Shown here: piece after piece, positions 47,953-57,030 of the stretch
Layout of the letters: every line of letters begins with the position of its first letter
Position numbering within the stretch: the stretch's first letter is position 1
DNA from: Leishmania martiniquensis
Taxonomy: Eukaryota > Euglenozoa > Kinetoplastea > Trypanosomatida > Trypanosomatidae
Reading direction: 5' to 3'
Assembly: GCF_017916325.1 (NCBI RefSeq)
Contig: NC_090152.1
Location: 442,001 to 506,000 of the forward strand
DNA: 64,000 bases
The notes under the pieces: model-generated
What the model was told of the DNA's origin: nothing
What the model saw: the letters and a program-made list of their open reading frames with translations, nothing else
Database searches by the model: none
Program-made: the position numbers and the translations under genes

Positions 47953-49029
47953 ATGAGTGCCCCTGACGCCACCGCACCCGACGCGGCGGCGAATCTACCG
48001 CGCGGACTGCGCGGCCAATGCGTGCCGCTACCGTTCGACAAGTTTGTGAAGGTCGGGAAGTGTTCTAGCACGGGGGAGGATATCACACTCTGCTACAGCA
48101 CCATGGGCAACCCCGCCGACCCATGCCTGCTGCTTGTCATGGGTCTCGGTGGCACCGTCCTTCACTGGAAGGAGGGCTTCTTGGAGGGGCTCGTCCAGAG
48201 CGGCTTCTACGTTGTCCGCTACGACCACCGCGACGTGGGCCTGTCAACCCACCTCGACGGCTACCCGACCCCGCTGATCTCGCGCATGCTACTTCCGTCG
48301 TGGGCCTCCATTGGCGAAGGCGTGCCGCCCTACACCCTCTACGACATGGCGAACGATGCCTGGGGCTTGCTGACGGCGCTTGGGATCGAGCGGGCGCACA
48401 TACTGGGGACTTCCATGGGCGGCATGATTGCACAATGCATGGCCCTGCGAAGCCCTGAGCGGGTGAAGAGCCTTACGATTGTGTACTCCCACAGCGGCGG
48501 CCCAAAGGTCAAGCCGCAGACGTGGCGAATGACGCTGTCGATGCTGGAGAGGCCTGCTAGCCAGTCCCTCGAGGACCGCGTTGATTTCAAGGTTCGCATC
48601 AGTTCTCTCTTCTGTGGGGACTACCCACCAGACGAGCCGACGATGCGCGCGATTGCGTTGGCCAACTTTACTCGATGCCCTGAGGACAGGGACGGGTTTC
48701 TGCGGCACATATGGGCGGTGCGGCGTGCGGAGAGTCGTGTGAATGGTCTTCGCCAGCTGACGGGGATCCCGACGCTCATCCTACATGGCATGAGGGACAC
48801 AATGGTGCCCTTCGAAAACGGGTTGCAGCTGACTCGCCTGATCGATGGATCAAAGCTCGTCGCCTTCGCACGCATGGGGCATTCTATCCCAAAAGAACTC
48901 TACGCGGAGGTCATGGCGGAGATGCAGCTGCAGAAGGCGCGCGGCGAGCGGGTGCCGGAAAAGGGGGCGGCCACTACCACGGGTGTGATGTCATCCTCGG
49001 ACCCGGCCAGGGACGCGGACAGGAACTGA
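47953..49029 (+). CDS. Alpha/beta hydrolase fold protein (paralogue 1)
   Basis: 358 residues. ATG 47953 lies just before the conserved region. An in-frame ATG at 47773 would add an Arg/Ser-rich, acid-poor leader that could be mitochondrial targeting, but 5' UTR is simpler. The fold is complete: an LLLVMGLGG strand and oxyanion loop, the elbow GTSMG with Ser154, the acid in HGMRDTMVPF (Asp282) and the histidine in MGHSIP (His310). It looks like the esterase/lipase or methylesterase-type branch that often carries generic 'hydrolase' annotation; the substrate is unknown. A start motif, VGKCSSTGEDITLCY, recurs in the two other hydrolases of this window, pointing to gene duplication. No signal peptide is seen from the chosen start. 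Confidence 0.85.
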   Translation: MSAPDATAPDAAANLPRGLRGQCVPLPFDKFVKVGKCSSTGEDITLCYSTMGNPADPCLLLVMGLGGTVLHWKEGFLEGLVQSGFYVVRYDHRDVGLSTHLDGYPTPLISRMLLPSWASIGEGVPPYTLYDMANDAWGLLTALGIERAHILGTSMGGMIAQCMALRSPERVKSLTIVYSHSGGPKVKPQTWRMTLSMLERPASQSLEDRVDFKVRISSLFCGDYPPDEPTMRAIALANFTRCPEDRDGFLRHIWAVRRAESRVNGLRQLTGIPTLILHGMRDTMVPFENGLQLTRLIDGSKLVAFARMGHSIPKELYAEVMAEMQLQKARGERVPEKGAATTTGVMSSSDPARDADRN

Positions 49030-50555
49030 CGCCAACGAGGACGAGAGGGCATGCGGAGGATATGATGTGTCTGCACCCCTTTGCCTGCGGTCCATAGGAA
49101 CTTCACGTTTCTGAAGAGAGGCGACGTAGCGGTCGACGTGCGGGCGGATGACTGGCCCTGATGACGGCTTGCGCTCTGTTGGCCGGCGCAGCGCCCGCGG
49201 CGGACTGCCAAAGCCCATTAAGGGACGGGTGCTGGGGGAGGGGCGGGCTGCTGCTCACGCCACTCCTTTCTCTCTCGCTCCCTGCGTGTTTGCTCGTGGG
49301 CGCCGCCCAGCGGATCGCCAAGCGCCCCTCTGCGCGAGTGACGACTGCGGCTCTCAAGTACAGGGACACGTCGGAGAAGCCCTCTTTCCTCTCTCCTTAA
49401 CCCGAGCCTCCCCCTCCCCGTCATCTCTCACCCGCCCTTTCCTGCCCTCATGCCTCTTGCACGCGCTCTTCCCCCTCCATGCGACTGCTTCCCTCCAACG
49501 TGCAAGACGACTCTTTTCGGTGCTGAGAGTGTTCCCACACCTCTTTCCCTTGGCCGACGCACTCCTCCCTCGCCGATATCGCTTTTCAACCGTCTCGGGA
49601 CGCCGCATGCGCTCTCCATCTTCCGCCCTTTTCTCTGGGACCACTCCCTCTCTCTCTCTTATGCATGTACGGGACGTCTGTGGGCAGACGTCGGTGTGGA
49701 CTCGCTGAGAGCCGAAGTGGGGCAGCCAACAGGCAAAAGAGCCACAGAGAGCCGGTGATGAGGAGGGTCGTCGCTCTCTATCCCTCCCTCCACCCTCTTC
49801 AAGAGGTGCTGTACACGTGCTGCCGCATGTGCCGTCGCGCTTTCACTTCCCCCCCGCCCCCCGCCCCGCTGCCTCTGTTTCACGCTCATACATGCTTCGC
49901 TTCACGGTGTCGTCACGCCTGGATGGCGCATTCATCTTCGCAGATGTGGGAACTGCGCCGGTGGCTGCACCCCACCTCGAGCCCCAACGCTAAGAAACGC
50001 GATAAGCCCGCTGCGCTTCCCTTGCGCCCCCCTTTCTCTCTCTCTCGCTGGCGGTGGCTTGCACAACTCGCGAGGTGCTTTGAGGAAACGCCTCTCCTAC
50101 TGATGGGGGTGCGTCCTGCGCGCGCTTGGGGTGGGAACACTGTGTGGCACACACTCATAGCCCCCGCCTTCCCCTTTTTTTACCTTTGCTTGAACGCTGC
50201 CCCCCTTCTGGCCCGCGCTTCCTCTAATTTCCCTTATCCTCTCCCCGGCCCCGCCCCCCGGCCGCTCAATGCCGTGGCGTCCTCCTTTCTCCTCACCCCT
50301 CTCTTCGCCCGCCCGCATGCCCGCCTGCGCGCTCTCTCACTCGCTCTCTCTTTTCTGCCCATGTCGCTGACACAAAGGAAGTTCGAATGCGCGCCTCAGC
50401 AACAAAAAAGGCTTACGACCGCCACACAACAGGAAGCTCAGATAGACACGTGCGGGCTTGCACGCACGCACATACACACACACACGCACACCTCATCTTG
50501 AACGCACTTTTTTTTGCGCCTTATCAGCAGCCCCCGCAGTGACGCCCGCCTCTCT
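49030..50555 (+). other. Intergenic/UTR stretch
   Basis: About 1.5 kb, very C/T-rich with several possible pyrimidine tracts and a CA run near 50466-50490. ORFs of 186 and 278 codons pass through but have no recognisable motif. Confidence 0.55.
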
Positions 50556-50628
50556 CGTCTCTCAGCCGTTTCTTTCTCCAGACGTATGCGGTGTGCGGCG
50601 CCGTCTTAAAGCTGTCTGCCTCTTACAG
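50556..50628 (+). promoter_or_regulatory. Acceptor region with a possible uORF before the GlcNAc transferase
   Basis: Several pyrimidine-AG sites lie close together: after cgtctctcag and tttctttctccag (the latter near 50580) and at 50627-50628 after gtctgcctcttacag. If the 50580 site is used, the first ATG in the mRNA is at 50585 and encodes only seven codons before TAA, a short upstream ORF. If 50628 is used, ATG 50726 is first. Confidence 0.45.
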
Positions 50629-50725
50629 TGCACACGCGTACAACGTATAGGGTATCTCTATCACGGAGATAGGGAGAGAGCAAGTGGTTTCATCGAGGAA
50701 GCGAAGACGGAAGAGGAAAAAAAAC

Positions 50726-52630
50726 ATGCGAGACCCCGGCCAAATACCGAGCCTGCTCAAGCGGCCTCTGCGCATGCCGCGGCGCCGCCTGAGCGCGCGC
50801 CGTCGACAGGCTTTTCTCGTCGTCATGGCGATTATGTGTGTGTGCATGCTTTCGTTTATATATGTCTTACGCTTCTCGGCAGACGCGCCGGGCGTGGTTT
50901 TTGATACGCAAACTAAGCCATGGATCACTGCGGATGGGAATCTGACGCACTTCTCTCAGATCGTACGGGGCCACACCCCAGGGACGGCGTGGCGGGACCC
51001 TCTCTCTAACAGGATCGTTGCCCTCTCCAAGTTGGGCGACGTTGTGTACATGACTCCCACCAAGTTTATTCGCCACCAAAGTCCCATGGATGGCGGTCCT
51101 GGTACATTTCACAAGTGGGAATCACTTTACCAGCCTGACGAGAGGTACCACATCCCTGACTGGGCCACGCCGTCGGACCGCGACACGCTGCAGCACGCGT
51201 CCATTTTCACCTCCCTCGCCGCGTTTCGGGACCGAGAATGCGCGCTAACGCTGCGTAACCTGTTCGACATGGCTGTTGCTCCGCACCGCCTCTACGTTGG
51301 CGTGAGTGAAGAGCGCAACTCGTCGGACGCGAGCTGCCTCTCGAGCATTGGCATCGATGACCTGCTGAGCGGCGAGATGCGGCGTGTGCTATACGGCTCG
51401 GGAGCGCCGGCCGCGCTTGGCGTGGAGGTGCGTACACTCACATGGGAAGCCGTGCTCGCGCCGCGGTCGCTTCTCGACGCAGATGCTGCGGCGGGGCAGC
51501 CTGCCGGCACAGCTGAGGAACCAGATGGCATATTTTTGCACCCGGCGCACTCTTCAGAGCGGTTGTACTGCGTTGCTGGAGAGGCGGAGACGCTGCGGGA
51601 CACGCTGCTTCTCGCCGAGGACGACGCGCAGCGCACAACATCCGGCGGGTCTGTGTTCCGGCGTGGGCGCGGGGGGCTTCAGCAGCAGCGGTCGCGTGCG
51701 CTGGCTGGGTGCCGTGTGACGACGCGCGTGACGGAGGCCGCATTCGCGCGTGGACCGACGTTTGGGCGGTACATCACGAGCCTCTTCTTCTTTGACCAGG
51801 ACTTCTTCATGGTAGTGGACAGTCACACGCGGTTCTCAGTGGACTGGGACGCGAAGCTGATAACGCGTGTGTTCCAGCTGCCGACGCGTGGGTTGCTGTC
51901 AAACTATCCGAACGGGTACCGCGAGGGGCACGAGCGCGAGGAGTACGGAAAGCGCGATTTTATGCTGATGTGCACCGCTCAGATACTTGATAATGGCATG
52001 CCGAAGCTTGGCGCGCGGTGGATGCCCTTCACACGACACCCGGTTCTGCAGGGGTTCGCTGCCGCGGGCTTCATGTTTGGGGATGCGCAGTTCGTGCTGG
52101 ATACCCCGTTTGACCCCTTCTTGCCCTACTTGTTCGATGGCGAGGAGGCGCTGTACTCTGCGCGGGTGTGGACTGCCGGGTGGGACCTGTACGGGCCCGG
52201 ACAGCCGGACGTGTTCCACCACTATGTGCGACAGAATACGCCGAAGTACTTCGATATCGTTGTTGCGGAGAAGGCTGCGCGACGTGTGCTGTCGCAAAAG
52301 CGGGCGCTGTATCTAATGCGGCGCGCGCAACCGTGGATTGAGGAGCTGGTACGCCGCGGCTACGTGACCGCTGAAGGGCGGTCGACATTGAAGCCACTGC
52401 CGCAAGTGGAGCCGCCGGAGACGCGGTTGATTGTGACCGACGAAGTTGCCGCCGCGACGCCTGAGATCCGCGTATGGGCGAAATACTACGGGCTGGGGGC
52501 AGCGCGGTCCGTGTCCGCGTACTGGCAGCACACAGAGCTGGCGGACGAGTTCGTGAAGGCGCAGGACAACGAACACCGGTGGATGGGCGGCGTCGGGCTG
52601 TGCCGAAGGGCTGGCATCGACAACGCGTGA
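50726..52630 (+). CDS. Type II membrane GlcNAc transferase (GT60-like)
   Basis: 634 residues from ATG 50726; the preceding frame start at 50684 is a GTG. A very basic N terminus (RMPRRRLSARRR) is followed by one membrane segment (~30-48), a Golgi type II anchor. The lumenal part opens with SIFTSLAAFRDRECALTLRNLF (~160), matching the IFVSIAAYRDPEC start of the PF11397 'GlcNAc' family. FFDQDFFMVVDSHTRF contains the DSH metal/nucleotide motif (D365-H367), followed by WDAKLI. GT60 enzymes include Dictyostelium Skp1 GnT1 and the Trypanosoma cruzi UDP-GlcNAc:polypeptide alpha-GlcNAc transferases, which start O-glycans on surface mucins. Here the enzyme probably adds GlcNAc to hydroxyl groups on secretory proteins, but acceptor and linkage are inferred. 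Inserts lie around bases 51480-51720. Confidence 0.8.
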   Translation: MRDPGQIPSLLKRPLRMPRRRLSARRRQAFLVVMAIMCVCMLSFIYVLRFSADAPGVVFDTQTKPWITADGNLTHFSQIVRGHTPGTAWRDPLSNRIVALSKLGDVVYMTPTKFIRHQSPMDGGPGTFHKWESLYQPDERYHIPDWATPSDRDTLQHASIFTSLAAFRDRECALTLRNLFDMAVAPHRLYVGVSEERNSSDASCLSSIGIDDLLSGEMRRVLYGSGAPAALGVEVRTLTWEAVLAPRSLLDADAAAGQPAGTAEEPDGIFLHPAHSSERLYCVAGEAETLRDTLLLAEDDAQRTTSGGSVFRRGRGGLQQQRSRALAGCRVTTRVTEAAFARGPTFGRYITSLFFFDQDFFMVVDSHTRFSVDWDAKLITRVFQLPTRGLLSNYPNGYREGHEREEYGKRDFMLMCTAQILDNGMPKLGARWMPFTRHPVLQGFAAAGFMFGDAQFVLDTPFDPFLPYLFDGEEALYSARVWTAGWDLYGPGQPDVFHHYVRQNTPKYFDIVVAEKAARRVLSQKRALYLMRRAQPWIEELVRRGYVTAEGRSTLKPLPQVEPPETRLIVTDEVAAATPEIRVWAKYYGLGAARSVSAYWQHTELADEFVKAQDNEHRWMGGVGLCRRAGIDNA

Positions 52631-53426
52631 GGTGACTTTGCCAGACTGTTGCGCGGAGGCGTGAGGGGGGTACAGTTGGGGTGAGGGAGAGGAGAGCGGC
52701 AGAGAGGTGATGAGGAGGGGAGGGAAGGGCTGGCGAAGGACGACGGGATTTAGCCCATGCGCCTCCAGAGATGCGCCCGCTTTCATGCCATGCGGCTCGT
52801 CTTCGTGCATTTGTGTTCTCCCCCTCGCCCTGAGGGAGAGGGGGCAGAGGGAGGGTAGCGGCGGTGGCGGGGTAGAGGCGCCGACGGGCGCCGCTAGAGG
52901 ATGGCAGAGATGGGGAGGGTGGCATGCACAATGCATAGCCAAACGCGCGCGCCTACGGCCGCTGACGCACCGATTCGTCTGTGGCGCATGCCAGCCTTCC
53001 TACTCTCCCTTTCCCGTACATCTCGCCCTTCTCGGCTTCCGCCGCGTGCAATGCGTACCCGTCGCGCATGGGGTTGCATATCTCAATCGCTCCCCCCATC
53101 ACGCGCGGCACGATCGCTGTCGCGTACGTCTGGGTCTCGCATACGTGAAGCAGAAAGAAGGCTTTCCACGTGCTTTCCTTGCTCTGCCCTTCTTCCTCTT
53201 ATCCCCTATTCCCGCCACCATCGACGGCCGTTTGCGCGTGCATGCCGACAGTGGTCGCGGGCGTGCCTAACGCGCCTGGCAGGGCGCCACCGATGAGCAC
53301 GTGGCCGCCGCTTTGCTTTTGCGATCGTTTTTCCACTGAGTGGCAGCGAATGCGCCTTTGCTAACGAATGCCCTCCCCCCTCCTCCCCGTAAACACACAC
53401 ACACACGTCGTCACCGTCTCTTTGGC
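52631..53426 (+). other. Intergenic/UTR stretch
   Basis: 3' flank of the GlcNAc transferase. It is purine-rich in the first 250 nt and C/T-rich afterwards, with a CA run at 53391-53406. No gene is recognised. Confidence 0.55.
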
Positions 53427-53428
53427 AG
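53427..53428 (+). promoter_or_regulatory. Candidate trans-splice acceptor for the 63-aa ORF
   Basis: The AG at 53427-53428 follows a cctcccccctcctccccgta pyrimidine tract, a short CA run and ccgtctctttggc. It lies 22 nt before ATG 53451. Confidence 0.4.
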
Positions 53429-53450
53429 CTCCTCCCATTTTCTCTGTCGT

Positions 53451-53642
53451 ATGGTTACCACCGCTGAACCACGCCCCCTTGTCGGCGCGCTCGCAGCTGA
53501 AGAGCGTGCTGAGGAAATGAAGCGGTCGAGGTCATTCGGCAAGCTCTTTGAGCCCTCTTACTTTCCGCGCTTTCATGCTGTCGTGGCTGCCACAGCATTG
53601 CTGTGCTCCCTCCCCACCCTCCCTCCCTCTTGCTCTCTGTAA
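53451..53642 (+). CDS. Candidate short protein (63 aa)
   Basis: A short ATG frame immediately behind a plausible splice acceptor, with the 22-nt leader typical of these organisms. The first half is charged and helical (AAEERAEEMKRSRSFGKLF). The second half has a hydrophobic stretch (VVAATALLCSL) and ends in a Pro/Cys/Ser-rich tail. No family is recognised. The last codons fall in a pyrimidine-rich run, which weakens the case, because such DNA gives Leu/Pro/Ser by chance. It may be a real small membrane-associated protein or an upstream frame in a longer transcript. Confidence 0.35.
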   Translation: MVTTAEPRPLVGALAAEERAEEMKRSRSFGKLFEPSYFPRFHAVVAATALLCSLPTLPPSCSL

Positions 53643-54177
53643 GTGGCATAGGGAGCACTGAGGTGGGGGGGCGGGGGCGCCTTGAGCGGCAGCAAAGCAG
53701 CCTCTGCTCTTTGTGGCGCATACCCCGCTTGGCCATTTTCAAGCGTTCGGGGGGGGAACGCGGATTGGTGAGGGGTGGGGCCCAACGCGTTCCGCCTTCG
53801 AGGCTGAATTCACAGTGCCGTCAGCGTCAGGTCGAGGTGGAGGGAAAGAGCATTTTGTCTGTCTGCCTCGCTTTCGCCCTTTTCCGGCCGGCGCGCCGCA
53901 CTGATTCATGACACTTACTACCGTCGTCGTCTCCGCACGCACCTCCCCTGCACACGTCGGCTACACAACTTACAGAGCGCGTGACACAAGGAAGGAGCTC
54001 ATCCGCTTGGAAGGTCGGGTGAATTGGGCACCCCTACTTCCCCTCCCCTCCACCTCCGCTTGAACTCGAAGCGAAGCGTCACGTGAGAGGGCCAACAGAG
54101 GCATTAAAAAAAACAGCTAAAGGGCCGCAACGATACCGAAGGAAACACGAAGGGTACAGACACCCATCAGGCCGAAT
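53643..54177 (+). other. Intergenic/UTR stretch
   Basis: About 530 nt between the short ORF and the acceptor of the kinesin-like gene. An A-rich patch (aaaaaaaacagctaaa) lies near 54104. No gene is seen. Confidence 0.55.
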
Positions 54178-54210
54178 CTCTCTCTCTTTCTTTTTCTCTC
54201 TCGCTGCCAG
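54178..54210 (+). promoter_or_regulatory. Trans-splice acceptor for the kinesin-like gene
   Basis: A near-perfect pyrimidine run (tctctctctctttctttttc and on) ends in gctgccag, with the AG at 54209-54210, about 337 nt before ATG 54547. Upstream ATGs, including one at 54229, lie in the leader if this site is used. Confidence 0.6.
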
Positions 54211-54546
54211 TGTGTGCGTGGGTTGGGGTATGTGCGCACTACGCACATGTCGGTCTGCTTGATAGCACGGTAGCTCTCACGTCCCGCTCTTCCAACGCAG
54301 GCACGCTGACAGACGTCTTTGCTGGCGCCTCTCTCGCTGGGAGAGGGGTGTTGCTCTGGGACTCAATTTTTTCCGCTCTTTGGGGCGTGTTGGTGCTCGT
54401 AGCGCTCGTATCCGCGAGTACGTCTGTGGGCACCGTTGCTGCGTACGTGCTGCCATCACAGACTGCAGCTTGGCTTGAGGGCACCAACGCGCGCACACGC
54501 ACAGAGGTCGTTTGCACACACCTGCAGGCGGATTCGTACCCTAGCC

Positions 54547-57030
54547 ATGTACGGTGGCTATTATGGCATGGGCTCTGGCATGCCCCCGCGCGGCGACTTC
54601 GGGGTCGGCCCTCTGATGCACCAGCAGCAGTGCCAGCATCCACAGCAGCAACTATATGGCCAGCAAGAACCACCATCGCACATGCAGGTGTGCCTACGCA
54701 GTGCTGGCCGAGGTGTCTCACCAAGCCTCCCGTCTCCGGCAGTCGTTGGCGGCCGCGGCAGGTCGATAGCTGGTGGAGCCGGTCGGGGCCCGCTAAACCG
54801 TAGCCCGAGCTTCATGATGATGTACAACCAAAGCAACTTCGGTCCTCCAAATCCGCTGATGCAGCGCATGGGCTCCTTCCATTCGATGGGGTCGGTTGGT
54901 GGTGGGATGCCCCTCTTTGACAGCTTTGGTGCGCACGGCGGCGGAGGCCAGTACCCGCGCCATGGGAGCTTCTCTTCGGTCGGTTCAGGAGCTGGCAGCC
55001 TGCACCGCGCTCCCAGTGGTGTGAACTTCGACTACTCGACGGACCCGCAGGTCCACCGAGGCGGCCCACTCCTTCGCAACAACAGCTACGGAAGTATGCG
55101 CCAGGCCGGCGGAAGCTTCTTCGGCGGCGGTACCGCGCTGGGTTCTGGCGACCCGCCTCCTCAGCAGCTCAGTCGGCCGAGCAGCGCCCTGGGCTCCTAC
55201 AGTTACGGGAGCTTCCGACAGCCGAGCTTCACACAGAGTAGCATACACAACGGTGCCGCCGGGGTCGGTCCGGGGATGTCGCTGAACAGCATGGGCGGCA
55301 TGTTCAAGCACGCCGACTCCCGCGGCAGCAGCGCTTGTGGCCCACCAGCGACGGACGCGGCCCGGGGAGGCATCGAGGCGAAGGGTGCTGCAGGCGCTCC
55401 CCCCGAGCCGCCTGAGTGGGGACTTGCTCGCCAGGACAGTGCCAAGTCCCTCCAGCGCAGCTATTCTATTGCCGGCCAGTTCTACGACTACGGCAACGCC
55501 CACGGAGGCGGCAGCGGCGACCTGCCCGCCGCCTCGCCGCAGCCGCAGCATCGTCTCTCGCAGTTTATGCCGGGTGGCAGCTCGGGCTTTGGTGGCTGGA
55601 CGATGGGCGGCGTGGTGTCGGTGAATGCGCTTACGGCGGCGGTAGGGCACGGCGGCGGTGTGGGCGCCATGACGCAGCAGCGGCAGCACCAACTGATGCT
55701 GCAACAACAGGCGCGCATGAGGATGGCCGGCAGCGCCACTGCCGGCCCGGACGCGCCGCCATCGATGCGGACATCGGAAAACGCGAGGTCGGCGGACAGC
55801 CGACCGCAGGCGTTGGGGCGTCGCAGTTCGCAGAACTTGACGCGCAAAAGCAGTGAGAAGCGGGTGGGGATGTACTTCAAGAACAAAGCTGTGGAACTGG
55901 AGGGTCTGCAGTACAAGAAGGATGGCGACCTCGGCACCTCTGGCAAGAACAACCTCTGCGGCCGCGACCCGTCGCTTATAACCACGATGAGGGCCTCCAT
56001 CTTGCTGGACGTCTCCGGTGGCCGGAGTCCGGCGGTGGAGGTGGATGGCCGCACCATCCTCGCAGAGAAGCCGGGCGCTGAGGAGGTACAGAAGTACGAC
56101 ATGCACGACATCATGTACGTCAACCGCCGCACAGACATCCAACTCTCGAGCGACTCGCTGGAAGAGATGCGCGATCACTTTGTGTGCGGGTGCAACGTCG
56201 GCATGATCATGGCGGATGCTGGATGTCCCGCTGCGCGGCCGACGGAGTGGTTTACATGGCTGGCGTTGAAGTCCCTGGTGAAGGGCGCCTTTGGTAAACT
56301 GGCAGCGGTGCAGTTTGAGTTCAACGTATCGATGTGCCTTCTGCAGGATGATCAGGTGATGGATCTTTTGTGCGACCCGCCGCAGCGCTTTGTGACCTTG
56401 ACCGTCGCGGAGAGCCCATTGTTCGGCAACGTAGCCAACGGCATGGTGTATGTCTGCGTCGAGGATGCCGGCGAGTTCAACGACGTGCTAGATGTGAGCC
56501 TGCAGCGCGCGCAGGAGCATTGCAGCCCCTCGGCTGAGGAGCAGGGCATTGTCCTCTGCACGTGCGTGCTGAAGCAGGTGCGAACCTCGCAGTCCACTGG
56601 CAAGGAGGATGTCATTGTTTCCTCCATCTTTGCGAGCGGCGTTGGCGACGGCGTCATCCACTACAACCGCATCATCGACAAGAACCCGGCCGAGCCCCGC
56701 GCGCTGTTCTACTCTGTCATGCACCGCTCCGTGCACTCGACGGCGCTGTTCTCGTGCGCGATGAACGATGAAGAAATTTTTAACTATCTTGCGACGCTGC
56801 AGCGTTTCTCTAAGATCGAGACGCGTCGCCCAAAGGTGGGCAGTGCGCGCGCGTTTGTCGCCTACGGCACTTGCACGATACCGAAGATCCGAGAAGACCT
56901 CGAGAAGGCCAAGGATGGCCGCCAGCGGACCTTGATGCAGCGGCAGCTGGAGAAGCTGGAGCTGATGGTGGCAGATGCAGAAGACATGCTTCGGTCACCA
57001 GTCGATTCTGTGCCGAAAACGTACATTTAA
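54547..57030 (+). CDS. Kinesin-like protein lacking the P-loop (pseudo-kinesin)
   Basis: 827 residues from ATG 54547. Residues 1-430 are Gly/Ser/Gln/Met-rich and hold repeated GSF/GSM motifs. Residues ~480-760 follow the kinesin motor order: a first strand [13 protein letters not shown] (~485); [22 protein letters not shown], aligning with [42 protein letters not shown] for VSYLEIYNEKVxDLLDP; [21 protein letters not shown] for LxVREHPxxGVYVEGLxxxxV; and [17 protein letters not shown] (741-757) for the LSTLRFASRAKKI helix. The Walker A Gly-Lys-Thr is Ala-Ala-Arg (A563 at the Lys position), and no SSRSH or DLAGSE switch is seen, so ATP-driven motility is unlikely. A short coiled coil (~770-805) ends the protein. 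It may bind microtubules or act as a scaffold. The kinesin call rests on alignment by eye. Confidence 0.65.
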   Translation: [827 protein letters not shown]

